DNA of 64,000 nt from Glycomyces sp040645615 (lineage in GTDB: Bacteria > Actinomycetota > Actinomycetes > Mycobacteriales > Micromonosporaceae): positions 49,069-113,068 of the forward strand of contig NZ_JBEYYO010000018.1 in NCBI RefSeq assembly GCF_040645615.1, given 5' to 3'. Below, piece by piece: positions 47,182 to 54,673 of the stretch; position 1 is the first letter of the stretch, and each line of letters begins with the position of its first letter. A program made the translations under genes and the position numbers. The notes under the pieces are model-generated. The model made no database searches, had not been told where the DNA came from, and saw only the letters and a program-made list of their open reading frames with translations.

Positions 47182-49806
47182 TCAGCTCACGACGCGCAGC
47201 GCGTCGAGGCCGAGCGACGCGGCCGAAGCGCCGGTCACGGTGACCGTGCTGCCCGAGGCCGCCAGGTCGAGACCGAGGGTCTTGGTCGCGACGGCCTGGG
47301 CCGAGCCCGTCGCGGGCAGCGCGACCTCGATCGGGGCCGCGCCGTCGACGCTCACGAAGATCGTGGCGTCCTCGGCGCTGGCGTAGTCGAGGCGCACCGT
47401 GTGGTTCCCGCCCGAGGCGGCGGTCAGATCGAGCGCGACCGAACCGGTGTCGAGGCCGGTGACGAGCGCGCCGCCGGAGCAGTCCGCGCAGGTCTCGGCG
47501 CTCGCGCCGCCGGTCAGGGCGCCGTCTTCGGCTTCGGTCGTGCGGGTGAGCGTGAAACTGTCGATGTCGGGCGCGTACTGGTCGGGGTTGTCGAACCGGA
47601 TCGTGTTCGCGCCCGCCTCGAGCGGGACTTCGACGGTCCACTGGTTGACGAACTCCCAGCCGCCGGAGTCGGACAGCTGCTCGGTGGAGACGACCTCGCC
47701 GTTGACGGTGATCCGCACGTCCCGGGGATCGCCCGAGGTGTACGTGAAGGTCAGGTCGTGGAGGCCGGCTTCGGCGGCCCGCACGTCGTTGAACTCGACC
47801 GAGCCGCCCAGGCCCAGGTAGCCGACCTTGCCGCCTTCGGAGCAGCCCTTGCAGTCGCCGGTGACGGCCGTGCCGCCGAGCGTGTTCCCCGGGTCCTCGG
47901 CCTCGTAGCGGGTGTCGTCGGCGCCGATCTGCTCCAACGGGGTGTGCGAGAGGTGCACCGAGACGCCGCCGGTCGCGATCATCGGCAGCGACAGCGTGTC
48001 CGCGCTGGTCACGACCTGGGTGCTGACCTCGACGCGGCCCTCGGCGTCGTCGCTGAAGATCGTGGCCGTGTACTCGCCCTCGCCCAGGAAGTCGAGCGGG
48101 ACGCTCGCGGTGCGGGCCGGGTCGGTCATCGCGCCGATGAACCAGTCCGCGCCGCTGCGGCGGGCCACGGTGACGTGGTCGCCGGGGAAGCCCTCCACGA
48201 CGTGCGACTCGTCCCAGACCGTCGGCACCGCGCGCAGCAGATGGCGGCCGGGCCACTGCGAGTACGCGGCGGCCGAGTCGGCGTAGTTGACCATCGAGGA
48301 GGTGAACACGATCGACTGCGCGAGCGTGTGCGCCTGGGTGAGGATCGAGTCGTTCTGCGAGATCATCGCGGGCGTGTAGTCCATGCTGCCGAGCGGACCC
48401 CGCGTGAACGGGAAGGTCGCGTCAAGGCGCGCGGTGGTCGGCGGCGGGTACTTGTAGTGCTCGGTCCCGGCCACGGCCTCGGTGGTGAGGACCCACGGCC
48501 AGGTGCGGTTCTCACCGCCGGGCTTGGTGGAGCCGTGGAGGTCGAGCATCAGCTCGTGCTCGCCCGCCGCGTCGCCGATCGACTGGTACCACTGCTGGAC
48601 CTCCTGCGAGTCGTTCAAGAAGAAGTCCACTTTGAGCCCGGCCACGCCGTACGCCTTGTGCTCGGCCGCAAGGGCATCGGCGAGCTCGGGGGTCGCGAAC
48701 GGCTCGGCGGTGACCCACGCGAAGATCTTCACCCCGCGCTGGGCGGCGTACTCACTGATCTCAGGGAGGTCCGTCGCGGGCGTGTAGCAGCAGTCGACGG
48801 TCACGTACTCCCAGCCCATGGACGCGGCGAAGTCGACCATCTGCTTCTGCTTGTCCATGTCGGCGGCGCTGTCGTCGTCGGTGTACCAGGTCCAGCCCGC
48901 GCGCCCGGGCGCGACCCAGTCGGGCTGCTCGGCCGCGGGCGGGTTGAGGTGCTGGACCAGGTCGGTGTTGTACAGCGTGTCCAGATCGGCGGCGACTACC
49001 GCTGTGCGCCACGGGGTCTGGAACGGGTAGGCGCTCGGGATCGGGAAGGCCTGGTCGGGCGTGCGGGCGACCTGGAGGAGGCCGGTGCCCTCGCCGTCGC
49101 CTTCGAGCATCGCCGGAGCGTAGCTCGCGTTCGCGTTGTAGACGTTGGCCTCGGTGATGAGCGCGTAGTAGCTGTTGTCCGCGATGGACGCCAGGACGGG
49201 CATCGTGAGGTCCTCGCCCGAGTTCAGCTCGGCCGCGTCGCGGTAGAGGTAATCCTGCTCGTAGTTGCCGTTCCAGTCCGCGGCCCAACCGCCGGTGCCT
49301 TCGGGGAGGCGGAAGCCGCTGGACTCGTCGGTGATGGCCAGGTCGCCCTCGCCGGGGAGGCGGTAGCGGTAGGCGATGCCGTCGTCGTAGGCGCGGACCA
49401 CGAGTTCGAGCGTGGCGCCGTCCTTGGTGTATTCGAGGACGAGCTCCTCGGCCCGGTCGTGGTAGCTCGGGTCGGTCCCGGCCGGAAGCGTGTAGGTCTC
49501 GTCGATGGACGAACGCGACTCGCTCTCGAAGTCGAGCCCCGAGGTGAAGTCGACCTCGGCGGTCGCGATGCCGAGCGGGGACTCCTCGAAGATCGTGGTG
49601 GTCCCGGCGGTGACCTCGTAGGTGAGGCTGCCGTCGGGATGTTCGGCGACGGTGAAGGTGATCGAACCGTCCGGTGAGGACACGGTGTGCGCGTCGGCCG
49701 CGAAGGCCGGACCCGCGCTCGTGACGGCGGTGGCCGCGGCCACCGCGGTCGCGACCGCGCCGATCAGCGCGGCCGTGGGACGTCCTCGTCCCGTGTTGCT
49801 GCTCAT
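47182..49806 (-). CDS. Secreted GH97 glycosidase with C-terminal CBM-like domains
   Basis: An 874-aa exported enzyme. The signal peptide ends near SAGPAFAADA. The GH97 N-domain (HPDGSLTYEVTAGTTTIFEE) and catalytic barrel follow, with WVAPGRAGWTWYTDDDSAAD, YVTVDCCYTP, the nucleophile Asp in VAGLKVDFFLND and the acid region TEAVAGTEHYKY. After the GH97 C-domain come two CBM35/CBM6-like modules (TRYEAEDPGNTLGGTA..., and TEAEDGALTGGAS...). KVDF points to retaining alpha-galactosidase activity, here extracellular. ATG at 49806 has GGAG upstream. It is monocistronic between promoter D and the 47128 hairpin. Confidence 0.92.
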   Translation of the reverse strand: MSSNTGRGRPTAALIGAVATAVAAATAVTSAGPAFAADAHTVSSPDGSITFTVAEHPDGSLTYEVTAGTTTIFEESPLGIATAEVDFTSGLDFESESRSSIDETYTLPAGTDPSYHDRAEELVLEYTKDGATLELVVRAYDDGIAYRYRLPGEGDLAITDESSGFRLPEGTGGWAADWNGNYEQDYLYRDAAELNSGEDLTMPVLASIADNSYYALITEANVYNANASYAPAMLEGDGEGTGLLQVARTPDQAFPIPSAYPFQTPWRTAVVAADLDTLYNTDLVQHLNPPAAEQPDWVAPGRAGWTWYTDDDSAADMDKQKQMVDFAASMGWEYVTVDCCYTPATDLPEISEYAAQRGVKIFAWVTAEPFATPELADALAAEHKAYGVAGLKVDFFLNDSQEVQQWYQSIGDAAGEHELMLDLHGSTKPGGENRTWPWVLTTEAVAGTEHYKYPPPTTARLDATFPFTRGPLGSMDYTPAMISQNDSILTQAHTLAQSIVFTSSMVNYADSAAAYSQWPGRHLLRAVPTVWDESHVVEGFPGDHVTVARRSGADWFIGAMTDPARTASVPLDFLGEGEYTATIFSDDAEGRVEVSTQVVTSADTLSLPMIATGGVSVHLSHTPLEQIGADDTRYEAEDPGNTLGGTAVTGDCKGCSEGGKVGYLGLGGSVEFNDVRAAEAGLHDLTFTYTSGDPRDVRITVNGEVVSTEQLSDSGGWEFVNQWTVEVPLEAGANTIRFDNPDQYAPDIDSFTLTRTTEAEDGALTGGASAETCADCSGGALVTGLDTGSVALDLTAASGGNHTVRLDYASAEDATIFVSVDGAAPIEVALPATGSAQAVATKTLGLDLAASGSTVTVTGASAASLGLDALRVVS

Positions 49807-49852
49807 GAACCACTCCCTGGATCGTGGCCCGGTCGGAACCCGGGCACTCCCG

Positions 49853-49916
49853 ACGCTAGGGCCCGAAATCGGCTGCGAGAAGCGGTGAATCGATTCCGCG
49901 CCTGGACGTTTCGACG
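49853..49916 (-). promoter_or_regulatory. Regulon promoter D (secreted GH97)
   Basis: The motif CGTCGAAACGTCCAGG occupies 49916-49901 (minus strand). Seventeen bp on is GCTTCTC (a 4/7 match to CATTCCC) and 18 bp further TAGCGT (49858-49853) as -10. The 16-bp motif is repeated in perfect inverted orientation at 50008-50023. A LacI-type palindrome GAATCGATTC (49887-49896) lies inside the 17-bp spacer. Confidence 0.6.
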
Positions 49917-49927
49917 CAACAGTGACA

Positions 49928-49939
49928 GGAGTCGATTCC
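49928..49939. promoter_or_regulatory. Putative LacI-type operator between divergent GH97 and binding-protein genes
   Basis: GGAGTCGATTCC differs by one base from the symmetric GGAATCGATTCC core found upstream of the lacI-type gene (55680-55693). Together with 49887-49896 it places two such sites in the GH97/binding-protein regulatory region. Confidence 0.4.
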
Positions 49940-50007
49940 TTCGGGGCGACCGCCGCGTCGGCGTTCGACTCGGACCGGTTCGCACACGAACGCACATGCG
50001 CGGAAAT

Positions 50008-50071
50008 CGTCGAAACGTCCAGGCCTGGCGGCGAGACGGCCATTCCCCACCGGGGCAGACGTGCTTACGAT
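50008..50071 (+). promoter_or_regulatory. Regulon promoter C (orphan sugar-binding lipoprotein)
   Basis: On the plus strand: CGTCGAAACGTCCAGG (50008-50023), 17 bp, CATTCCC (50041-50047) as -35, 18 bp, TACGAT (50066-50071) as -10. Transcription would begin near 50078. Confidence 0.65.
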
Positions 50072-50115
50072 GCTGGATGATCACCGTCGATCACACGGAT
50101 TGGAACCCCCGAACA

Positions 50116-51447
50116 ATGTTGAAACCCGTTCGACTCGTAGCCGCCGCGGCGGCCTGCGCCGTCATGGCCGCCGCCTCCGGATGCGGTGCGTCCGATGAGG
50201 ACGGCATCACGATTCAATGGTGGACCTGGGACGACAAGCAGGCGCAGTCCTGGGAGAAGTGCGTGCCCGCATTCGAGGACGCGAACCCCGGCGTCACAGT
50301 GGACATCTCGCAGTACGCGTGGGACGACTACTGGATGAAGCTCACCGCGGGCTTCGTGGCCGGCGACGCCCCCGACACCTTCATGGACCACGTCAACAAC
50401 TACCCCGAGTACACGTCGCAGGCGCAACTGCTCCCCCTGGACGATTACATCGAGTCGAGCGGCTACGACCTCGACCAGCTCTCGGTGGGGGTGCCGACCT
50501 GGACCTACACCGACGGCAAGCTGTACGGGCTCCCCAAGGACTGGGCCACGGTCGCGTTCTACTACAACGCGGACCTGCTCGCCGAGGCCGGGCTGACCGA
50601 AGAGGACGTGGCGACCATGACGTGGAACCCCGAGGACGGCGGCACGTTCGACGACGTGATCTCACGGCTCACCGTGGACGAGAACGGGGTCCGGGCCGAC
50701 GAACCTGGCTTCGACGCCGAAAACGTGGCCGTGTTCGGGATCAACTCGCTGGGGTCCAACGGCGTGAACGGCCAGGACACCTGGGCGAACTTCGCCGCCA
50801 GCACCGGCTGGAACCTCGGCGACGAGGACAACTGGCCCACCACGCTCCAGTACTCCGACCCGCGCTACGTGGCCACCGCCGAGTACCTGCGCGGCCTCGC
50901 GACCCGGGGCCTGACGCCCAAGGAGGGCGAGTTCTCGCTCGGCCAGGTCGAGCAGCTCGGCTCCGGCAGCGTCGCCATCGTGCAGTCCGGCTCGTGGAAC
51001 GCCACGAGCTTCTTCAACCTCGAAGGCATGAACGTCGGGATCGCGCCGAGCGTCATCGGCCCCGAAGGCGAGCGGCGCGCGCTGTCGAACTCGAACGCCG
51101 ACTCGATCTGGGCCGGGACCGAGCATCCTGATGAGGCGTTCGCGTGGATCTCGTACATGAACTCCCCTGAGTGCCAGGACGTCGCGGGCGCGGACGGGAC
51201 GTTCTTCCCCTCGATCACGTCCTCTATGGACATCACTACGGCCTCGCTCGGCGAGCGCGGCATCGACGTCACCGCGTTCACCGACCAGTTCCAGGCGGGG
51301 ACCCTGTTCGAGACGCCCGCCTTCGAACGCGGCCAAGAGGTCGGCGAAGCCATCGCCCCGCTCAGCGAGGCCTACTTCACGTTCGAACGCGAGGCCGACG
51401 TCTTCGCGGAGATGGACGAGACCAGCCGGGAGATCCTCGGCCAGTAG
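50116..51447 (+). CDS. Orphan sugar ABC substrate-binding lipoprotein
   Basis: A 443-aa extracellular solute-binding protein family 1 member. The lipobox Cys is in AAASGCG; the mature start ITIQWWTWDDKQAQSWEKCV and the hinge region GLPKDWATVAFYYNADLLAE are typical. No permease or ATPase adjoins it; a terminator follows at once. It may feed the permeases encoded at 41.5-43.3 kb or act as a sensor. The start at 50116 lacks a ribosome binding site. An in-frame ATG at 50077, about 6 nt after the -10 of promoter C, could be a leaderless start, but it would put acidic residues ahead of the signal peptide. Confidence 0.88.
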   Translation: MLKPVRLVAAAAACAVMAAASGCGASDEDGITIQWWTWDDKQAQSWEKCVPAFEDANPGVTVDISQYAWDDYWMKLTAGFVAGDAPDTFMDHVNNYPEYTSQAQLLPLDDYIESSGYDLDQLSVGVPTWTYTDGKLYGLPKDWATVAFYYNADLLAEAGLTEEDVATMTWNPEDGGTFDDVISRLTVDENGVRADEPGFDAENVAVFGINSLGSNGVNGQDTWANFAASTGWNLGDEDNWPTTLQYSDPRYVATAEYLRGLATRGLTPKEGEFSLGQVEQLGSGSVAIVQSGSWNATSFFNLEGMNVGIAPSVIGPEGERRALSNSNADSIWAGTEHPDEAFAWISYMNSPECQDVAGADGTFFPSITSSMDITTASLGERGIDVTAFTDQFQAGTLFETPAFERGQEVGEAIAPLSEAYFTFEREADVFAEMDETSREILGQ

Positions 51448-51458
51448 GAGCACCGAGC

Positions 51459-51489
51459 AGGGCGCCCACGGCAGAACCGTGGGCGCCCT
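51459..51489. terminator. Bidirectional terminator
   Basis: A perfect 13-bp stem (AGGGCGCCCACGG / CCGTGGGCGCCCT, loop CAGAA) separates the convergent binding-protein and MFS genes. Confidence 0.9.
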
Positions 51490-51498
51490 TCGTGTCGC

Positions 51499-52845
51499 TC
51501 AGCGGCGGGTCGGGGCGAGCCCGGCCTTTTCGCGTTTCGCCTCGGCGACGAGGGCGTTCACGCGCTCGCGTTCGACGCGGCCCCACGTCTCCTTGGTGAG
51601 GAGGATGCCCACGAGGCCGACGAGCGCCGCGCCGAGGTACAGCATCGACGCGCCCGGCCAGCCGAAGGAGCTGACGAGCAGGGCGGCCAGGAGCGGCGCG
51701 AACCCGCCGAGGGCGGCGGCGATCTGGTAGCCGAGCGACGCGCCGGAGGTGCGGGTCGCGGTGCGGAACTGCTCGGTCAGGAGCGAGCCCTGCGTCCCGG
51801 TGAGGGCGGCGTGGATGAGGCCGATGCCGACGATGAACACGGTCGCGACCAGGAACGGCTGGCTCTCGTTGGCCAGCAGGTACATCGGGAACGCGAAGAG
51901 CGCGGCGGCGATGCAGCCGCCGATGTAGATCGGCCTCCTGCCGATGCGGTCGGTGAGGCTCCCGGCCAGGAAGGTCACGAAGATCGCGGTGACGCTCGCG
52001 GCCGTGATCGCGCCGAGGGCGGTGGGGCGCAGGTCGGGTTCGCGTTCGGAGACGTAGTTGAGCAGGTAGGTCGCGGTCGAGTAGTACGCGAAGGACTCGA
52101 CCACGCGCAGGGCGATCACGCGGAGGATGCCGCGCCAGTCGTCGCGGAGGGTCGCCAGGAGCGGGTTCTTCTCGGTCTTGCCGGTCGCCTGGGCCTCTTG
52201 GAACTCAGGGGATTCGGACAGGCGCGAGCGCACGAACAGGGCGACGATGACGAGGACCGCGCTGAGCAGGAACGGGGTGCGCCACTGCCAGTCGCCTTCG
52301 AGGGTCGCGCTCCAGGCGAACACGCCGCTGGCGAGGGCGATGCCGAGCGGGTTGCCCGACTGCGGGATCGCGGCGAACATGCCGCGGCGGTGCCAGGGGG
52401 CGTGCTCGTAGGCCATGGTGATGGCCCCGCCCCATTCGGCGCCGAACGCGAGGCCCTGGACCATGCGGATGGCGGTGAGGATGATCGGCGCGGCCACGCC
52501 GATCTGGGCGTACGTGGGCATGAGGCCGATCGCGAAGGTCGCCGCGCCCATGACGATCATGGCGCCGACCAGGACGGGCTTGCGTCCGAAGCGGTCGCCG
52601 AGGTACCCGCCGATCGCGCCGCCGAGGGGGCGCATGACGAAGCCGACCGCGAGGGTGGCGAACGCGAGGAGGGTGCCCACCACGCGGTCGTCGGAGGGGA
52701 AGAAGACGTGCCCGAAGTAGAGGGCCGCGGCGGTGCCGTAGGCGATGAAGTCGTAGTTCTCCACGCTGGTGCCCACGGCGGCGGCTATCGCGGTCTTGAC
52801 GCGGTCCTTGCTGCCCAAGGGGCTTCGTTCGATGGTCTGGCTCAT
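51499..52845 (-). CDS. MFS transporter of the metabolite:H+ symporter (MHS) type
   Basis: A 448-aa transporter with 12 helices. MHS-family signatures are present: AVGTSVENYDFIAYGTAAAL at the start, GFVMRPLGGAIGGYLGDRFG and LAFGAEWGGAITMAYEHAP. Members import small organic acids, osmolytes or similar solutes with protons. It is the last gene of the lacI-ribokinase-rpiB operon, 30 bp after rpiB, so it probably brings in the sugar or sugar acid that the operon degrades. Confidence 0.9.
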   Translation of the reverse strand: MSQTIERSPLGSKDRVKTAIAAAVGTSVENYDFIAYGTAAALYFGHVFFPSDDRVVGTLLAFATLAVGFVMRPLGGAIGGYLGDRFGRKPVLVGAMIVMGAATFAIGLMPTYAQIGVAAPIILTAIRMVQGLAFGAEWGGAITMAYEHAPWHRRGMFAAIPQSGNPLGIALASGVFAWSATLEGDWQWRTPFLLSAVLVIVALFVRSRLSESPEFQEAQATGKTEKNPLLATLRDDWRGILRVIALRVVESFAYYSTATYLLNYVSEREPDLRPTALGAITAASVTAIFVTFLAGSLTDRIGRRPIYIGGCIAAALFAFPMYLLANESQPFLVATVFIVGIGLIHAALTGTQGSLLTEQFRTATRTSGASLGYQIAAALGGFAPLLAALLVSSFGWPGASMLYLGAALVGLVGILLTKETWGRVERERVNALVAEAKREKAGLAPTRR

Positions 52846-52875
52846 GGGGATCTCCTTTGATCTCGGGGGGTCGGG

Positions 52876-53313
52876 TCAGTCGAGGGCGTTGAGCTTCGCC
52901 ACTCGGCGGCGGGTGTCCTCGTCGTCGTCGAAGCGGGCGTCGAGGAATTCGCGGACGATGTCCGGGACGAGCGCGTGCGGCACCAGCCACGCGCCGACGG
53001 CGATGGCGTTGGCGTCGTCGTGCTCGACGGCCTGATGCGCCGAGTACGGCTCATGGGTCAGGCCGCAGCGGATGCCGGGGAGCTTGTTGGCGGCCATGAC
53101 CGCCCCCTGCCCGGTCCCGCACACGAGAATCGCCCGATCGGCCCGGCCGTCAAGGACGGGCGCGCAGGTCGCCTGCGTGATGTCGGGGAAATCGACGGGA
53201 TCGGTGCTGTCGGTCCCGCAGTCGAGCACCTCGTGTCCGAGGGCCTCGACGGCGGCGCGGACGGTGCCCTTGAGCGGGAAGCCGGCGTGGTCGGCTCCGA
53301 GCGCGATCTTCAT
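52876..53313 (-). CDS. rpiB: RpiB/LacAB-family sugar-phosphate isomerase
   Basis: A 145-aa enzyme isomerising an aldose phosphate and its ketose, such as ribose 5-phosphate/ribulose 5-phosphate or an allose analogue. Motifs: MKIALGADHAGFPLKG, the catalytic Cys in AILVCGTGQGAVMAANK (anion-hole GTGxG), and IRCGLTHEPYSAHQAVEHDD with the catalytic His. It overlaps the ribokinase stop by 4 bp (ATGA). Confidence 0.92.
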   Translation of the reverse strand: MKIALGADHAGFPLKGTVRAAVEALGHEVLDCGTDSTDPVDFPDITQATCAPVLDGRADRAILVCGTGQGAVMAANKLPGIRCGLTHEPYSAHQAVEHDDANAIAVGAWLVPHALVPDIVREFLDARFDDDEDTRRRVAKLNALD

Positions 53314-54539
53314 GCGGCGGTGTTCCTTTCGGTGGTGAGCGCCGCGGCGCGGCACGGGTCGGTGGTGGACGGCGGGATCGAGGCGGAATGCGGGTCGGTC
53401 TCGCCGCGTTGCGGGGCGGAAGCCCCGTCGCGTAGCGAGGCGGTCTCGCCTGGGTGCGGCGCAGCGGCGGCCGACGATGCTTCGACGTGAGGCGAGTCGC
53501 GTTCGACCCCAGAGAGATGCGCGTCAGGACCGAGGGCCGCGACCTCGCTGCGGTACGGGATGGAGGGTGAGGCGCCCGGCCTGGTGACGGCGAGCGACGC
53601 GGCGTCGGTTTCGCCAGCGCTGGTCGCGCCTGAAATCGGGGCGCTCACCTCGGAAAGCAAGTCGACCTCCGCGCGGTGCGGGATGGAAGGCGAGGCTCCC
53701 GGCCGCGTCACCGCGAGTGAGGCGGCGTCGAGTGCGTGTCGGAGGCGTTCGCGCAGCGGCAGGTCGGCGAGGGCCGCGAAGTACCCGGCGAACGTGTCAC
53801 CGGCGGCGGTCGTGTCGACGGCGTCGACCTCGCGCGCCGCCGCACTGCCGGTCTCGCCCGCGACGCGGTAGACCGCGCCCGCCGGGCCGAGCGTGCAGAT
53901 CACGTCGGCGTTCGCGGCCTCGGCGAGGTCGGTGACGAGCGACTCCACACGCCTGGAACCGATTCCATGAAGCTCGGCGAGGCGACGCAGTTCGTGCTCG
54001 TTGACCAGGTAGAGGTTCGCGGGCACGAGTTCGTCGGGCGCGGGCGCGGCGTTCCAGACGACCTCGGCCCCGGCGTCCCGGGCGAGTTCGGCGGCGAGGC
54101 GCGAGAGGGCGGCGGGGATCTCGTTCTGGAGCAGGAGCACGTCCCCCTCGCCGAGGCGCGCGCACGCGTCGCGAACGGCCGCTTCGGGAATGGCGTGGTT
54201 CGCGCCGGGGACGACGACGATAGAGTTCTCGGCGGCATCGTCGATGAGGACGATCGCGCGGCCGGTGGGCGTGTCGTCGAGGCGGGCGAGGCCGGTGACC
54301 TCGATGCCATTGGCGTCGAGCGCCTCGACCAGGGCGCCGCCGTCGCGCGAGCCCACCGCCCCGACCATGCGGACCGAGGCCCCGGCACGCGCGGCGGCCA
54401 CGGCCTGGTTCGCGCCCTTGCCTCCCAAGGCGGTGTCGAGGCCGCGAGCGGTCAGGGTCTCCCCCGGCCCGGGGAAACGCGGAACGCGAACGGCGTCGTC
54501 GAGGTTGACGCTGCCGACGACGAGGACGGTACGGCTCAT
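53310..54539 (-). CDS. rbsK: Ribokinase-family sugar kinase with duplicated C-terminus
   Basis: A 409-aa PfkB-family kinase phosphorylating a pentose or related sugar with ATP. Visible motifs: GSVNLDDAVRVPRFPGPGET, LGGKGANQAVAAARAG (substrate site), ENSIVVVPGANHAI and the catalytic Asp in VDTTAAGDTFAGYFAAL. The usual C-terminus (DAASLAVTRPGASPSIPHRAEV, about residue 270) should end the protein near 300. Instead a second copy of it (differing by H-to-Y and A-to-S) appears 41 codons later, followed by about 75 low-complexity residues. A tandem duplication has apparently extended the gene into rpiB. The core looks intact. Confidence 0.9.
   Translation of the reverse strand: MSRTVLVVGSVNLDDAVRVPRFPGPGETLTARGLDTALGGKGANQAVAAARAGASVRMVGAVGSRDGGALVEALDANGIEVTGLARLDDTPTGRAIVLIDDAAENSIVVVPGANHAIPEAAVRDACARLGEGDVLLLQNEIPAALSRLAAELARDAGAEVVWNAAPAPDELVPANLYLVNEHELRRLAELHGIGSRRVESLVTDLAEAANADVICTLGPAGAVYRVAGETGSAAAREVDAVDTTAAGDTFAGYFAALADLPLRERLRHALDAASLAVTRPGASPSIPHRAEVDLLSEVSAPISGATSAGETDAASLAVTRPGASPSIPYRSEVAALGPDAHLSGVERDSPHVEASSAAAAPHPGETASLRDGASAPQRGETDPHSASIPPSTTDPCRAAALTTERNTAA
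53540..53730. repeat. Imperfect 68-bp duplication inside the ribokinase gene
   Basis: Blocks 53540-53607 and 53663-53730 encode nearly the same residues (DAASLAVTRPGASPSIP in both) and start 123 bp (41 codons) apart. Silent differences show that the duplication is not recent, or arose by conversion between diverged copies. Confidence 0.75.
53954..53967. promoter_or_regulatory. Intragenic near-perfect LacI-type operator
   Basis: TGGAACCGATTCCA differs by one base from the perfect palindrome TGGAATCGATTCCA upstream of the lacI-type gene. It lies inside ribokinase codons and could support looping or act as a roadblock. A chance occurrence cannot be excluded. Confidence 0.4.
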
Positions 54540-54673
54540 GGGCGGTGCCTTTCGAAGCGGAGAGAACAAGCGACGCTTCGGCGCGTCACCGCAAGCGGTC
54601 GCGCGAGGGCGCGGCGGCGCCTAGGCGCTCGTATCGCGAAACCGAAGTGGGGAGCGGGGATGGCGGCGTTCAT
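54536..54673 (-). CDS. 45-codon orphan ORF between lacI-type gene and ribokinase
   Basis: The ATG overlaps the stop of the LacI-type gene (ATGA), and its own TGA overlaps the ribokinase ATG. The peptide (MNAAIPAPHFGFAIRAPRRR...) is Arg-rich without recognisable domain. Like the 67-codon ORF at 19819, it may simply be a coupling bridge or a chance frame. The ribokinase also has a plausible site of its own (GAAAGG). Confidence 0.3.
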   Translation of the reverse strand: MNAAIPAPHFGFAIRAPRRRRALARPLAVTRRSVACSLRFERHRP

